A stretch of 7,795 nucleotides of DNA, from NCBI GenBank assembly GCA_031283505.1, contig JAITBO010000354.1, positions 1 through 7,795 of the forward strand. Reading direction: 5' to 3'. This DNA comes from Treponema sp. GTDB lineage: Bacteria > Spirochaetota > Spirochaetia > Treponematales > Breznakiellaceae. Of this stretch, positions 6,824 through 7,795 are shown piece by piece. The notes under the pieces were generated by a model. The model saw nothing but the letters and a program-made list of their open reading frames with translations, was not told the DNA's origin and ran no database searches. Within the stretch, counting starts at the first letter, position 1. Each line of letters opens with the position of its first letter. The position numbers were made by a program, and so were the translations under genes.

Positions 6824-7162
6824 TCAAAGAAGATTCACAGAATGGCGAAGCGCGTCTTCAACAAGCTCGTTGAGCGAAATACCTTTGGTATGAGCCAGGA
6901 GCGCGGCCCTGCGGTGTAAATCTGCCCCGATTCGCACATTGAATGAGCCTTTATACGGCTTTTCAGGCCGTGTACCGTTTCTTGTACAAAACGCCAGATA
7001 TTCCTCAACGGCATTGTGAAAATCTTTCTTGATTGCAATTACAGTATCGCCTTCAAAGGATATAAGTGGTTTAATACCAATAACTTTGCCATGAAATACA
7101 TTGTCTTCTTCGGAAAACTCAATACTGCCAATATACCCCTTGTAGTGAAGATAATTATTCAT
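6824..7162 (-). CDS. hicB: HicB-family antitoxin with ribbon-helix-helix C-terminus
   Basis: Antitoxin of a type II pair: it should bind and silence the HicA toxin and repress the shared promoter. The 112-residue protein matches the HicB-like pattern throughout: YKGYIGSIEFSEEDNVFHGKVIGI (7-30), a partly degraded RNase-H-like fold; FEGDTVIAIKKDFHNAVEEYLAFC (36-59); PEKPYKGSFNVRI (66-78); and a ribbon-helix-helix DNA-binding segment (about 72-108, with SFNVRI as strand and GISLNELVEDALRH as second helix). The start overlaps the toxin stop by four bases (ATGA, 7159-7162). GAGG on the minus strand (7169-7172) is its ribosome site, within the toxin gene. The toxin-then-antitoxin order is usual for hicAB. 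Confidence 0.88.
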   Translation of the reverse strand: MNNYLHYKGYIGSIEFSEEDNVFHGKVIGIKPLISFEGDTVIAIKKDFHNAVEEYLAFCTRNGTRPEKPYKGSFNVRIGADLHRRAALLAHTKGISLNELVEDALRHSVNLL

Positions 7163-7410
7163 GCCATACCTCTTTCTTTTAAAGCCGCTATAATATCATC
7201 AACCTGATACCGCTTCAAAATATTCCCCGGATGCGGTTTATGCAGTCGAATATAATCATCGCCTTTTATGAAAATAACTCGTGAACCGCTTGTTTTCCCT
7301 GCCTCAGACAGAGAATATCCAAGCAGGCCCAACAATCTCGTCAGCTCGGCAAAAGAAAAATCCGCCGGACGAGACAGCAACCGTTTGACAATTTTTTCCT
7401 TTTTACTCAA
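7159..7410 (-). CDS. hicA: HicA-family toxin (mRNA interferase)
   Basis: Small double-stranded-RNA-binding-like toxin expected to cleave mRNA and block translation. Its 83 residues match the HicA-like subfamily: KIVKRLLSRPADFSFAELTRLLGLLGY (6-32), SGSRVIFI (41-48), and RLHKPHPGNILKRYQVDDIIAALKERG (55-81). Classical HicA has a His in the GSHxxF position; here it is Arg44, as in the GSR...LHKPHPG branch, leaving H57 and H60 as catalytic candidates. The start is TTG at 7410. No in-frame ATG exists before residue 82, and a stop lies a few codons upstream, so a rare start is required; the ribosome site is poor (GAG about ten bases before). Weak initiation would keep toxin below antitoxin. The first gene of a two-gene unit. 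Confidence 0.85.
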   Translation of the reverse strand: MSKKEKIVKRLLSRPADFSFAELTRLLGLLGYSLSEAGKTSGSRVIFIKGDDYIRLHKPHPGNILKRYQVDDIIAALKERGMA

Positions 7411-7433
7411 ATAAAATATCTCGCGTAATTAGT

Positions 7434-7463
7434 ACTATAATATAATCAAGAGAAGCGTTGCAA
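7434..7463 (-). promoter_or_regulatory. Possible promoter of the hicAB pair, with overlapping operator candidate
   Basis: On the minus strand TTGCAA (7463-7458) and TATAGT (7439-7434) are spaced by 18 bases, giving transcription a little upstream of the TTG start. The 8-base palindrome TAGTACTA (7430-7437) overlaps the -10 and could be where the HicB ribbon-helix-helix domain binds. On the + strand the same bases read TATAAT twice (7436-7446), but no -35 matches at the right distance. Confidence 0.4.
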
Positions 7464-7576
7464 CTATTTTCAGTTACCCTTGGGCATGGGCCAAAAGTAC
7501 CGCCATTCATCCGAAAATAAAAGAAATGAAAACAGCATATATCGAAAGTAAATTCGTTTAGTTTTATCGTTTTTTA
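7464..7576. other. AT-rich divergent intergenic stretch
   Basis: No gene is visible between the hicAB promoter and the promoter of the isomerase-like gene. The only feature I see is a small inverted repeat CGAA-AGTAAA-TTCG around 7546-7556, just upstream of the -35 at 7577, which could be part of an operator. The support for that is slight. Confidence 0.3.
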
Positions 7577-7605
7577 TTGACAAATTCTTTTCTTTATGGT
7601 ATCCT
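7577..7605 (+). promoter_or_regulatory. Near-consensus sigma-70-type promoter of the isomerase-like gene
   Basis: TTGACA (7577-7582), a 17-base spacer and TATCCT (7600-7605) lie 22 bases before the start codon, leaving a short leader with AAAGAGG (7612-7618) as ribosome site. The perfect -35 suggests a strong promoter, so control probably depends on a repressor or on activity of the enzyme. Confidence 0.75.
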
Positions 7606-7627
7606 TTCCCGAAAGAGGTATCAACAC

Positions 7628-7795
7628 ATGGATAAAATTAAGCTGGGTTACGCTCCCACAAGGCGGAGCATCTTCAACGCCCCCGACGCGGTTAAATACC
7701 GGAGCCTGACCAAAAACAGGCTCGCGGAACTGGGCGTGGAGATTGTCGATATTGACGACATCAACAAAGAAGGGCTCCTCTACGATGAGCAAGAG
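7628..7795 (+). CDS. N-terminal part of an L-fucose/L-arabinose isomerase family protein (cut by the window end)
   Basis: Only the first 56 residues are present, starting at the ATG after AAAGAGG. The sequence reads KLGYAPTRRSIFNAPDAVKYR, then LAELGVEIVDIDDINKEGLLYDEQE. I recognise this as the start of proteins annotated as L-fucose/L-arabinose isomerase family, whose N-terminal domain begins with K-GxAPTRR and continues to VDIDDINEEGLLYD. Such enzymes interconvert an aldose and a ketose in sugar catabolism. The active-site region lies beyond the window, so substrate and activity cannot be judged. It may act on the sugar taken up by the importer encoded upstream, but 3.3 kb of unrelated genes lie between them. 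Confidence 0.75.
   Translation, partial: MDKIKLGYAPTRRSIFNAPDAVKYRSLTKNRLAELGVEIVDIDDINKEGLLYDEQE

Noticed and set aside
7436..7446. TATAAT twice on the + strand as a forward promoter
   Set aside because: No -35-like sequence about 17 bases upstream, and a much better promoter for the + strand gene lies at 7577-7605.
7574..7792. 72-codon minus-strand frame over the isomerase-like start
   Set aside because: Antisense of a recognisable N-terminus that has its own promoter and ribosome site.

Overview
The window looks like a chromosomal segment of a spirochaete, most likely a Treponema of the roughly 50 % GC kind known from termite guts. Three things suggest this: the binding-protein leader ending in FAGGGQQQ, a style common in Treponema; relaxed lipoprotein signals; and a 224-residue protein of a type I recall from Treponema genomes. 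The assignment is by recollection and composition, not by a search.

Region 1 (57-4351) is a compact ribose-type sugar ABC importer operon on the + strand. It encodes a periplasmic binding protein, a DUF2291 lipoprotein, a double-domain ATPase and a permease. The last three genes are tightly packed (2-nt gap, then a 14-nt overlap). The abundant binding protein is separated from them by an 11-bp hairpin that could set its higher expression. A gene starting at 7628, resembling the L-fucose/L-arabinose isomerase family, may belong to the same sugar pathway; it has its own near-consensus promoter and runs off the window.

Region 2 (4352-6805) is the unusual part. A tandem array of fourteen 21-bp units (4501-4794) lies directly in front of a GC-rich gene of unknown function (4817-5491). 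Next comes a nucleoside-hydrolase-like lipoprotein gene (5544-6659) that carries a run of 17 cytosines (5584-5600) in its signal-peptide coding region. Loss or gain of one C brings a stop codon in within 12 bases of the tract, so this reads like an ON/OFF phase-variable gene caught ON. Two hypermutable elements within 1.1 kb make this a candidate contingency locus for a surface or periplasmic protein. A strong intrinsic terminator (6757-6805) closes the region.

Region 3 (6824-7410, - strand) is a HicA/HicB-type toxin-antitoxin pair with a 4-nt overlap, visibly more AT-rich than its neighbours. It is divergent from the isomerase-like gene. Regions 2 and 3 together look like an accessory block lying between the transporter and a possible catabolic gene.
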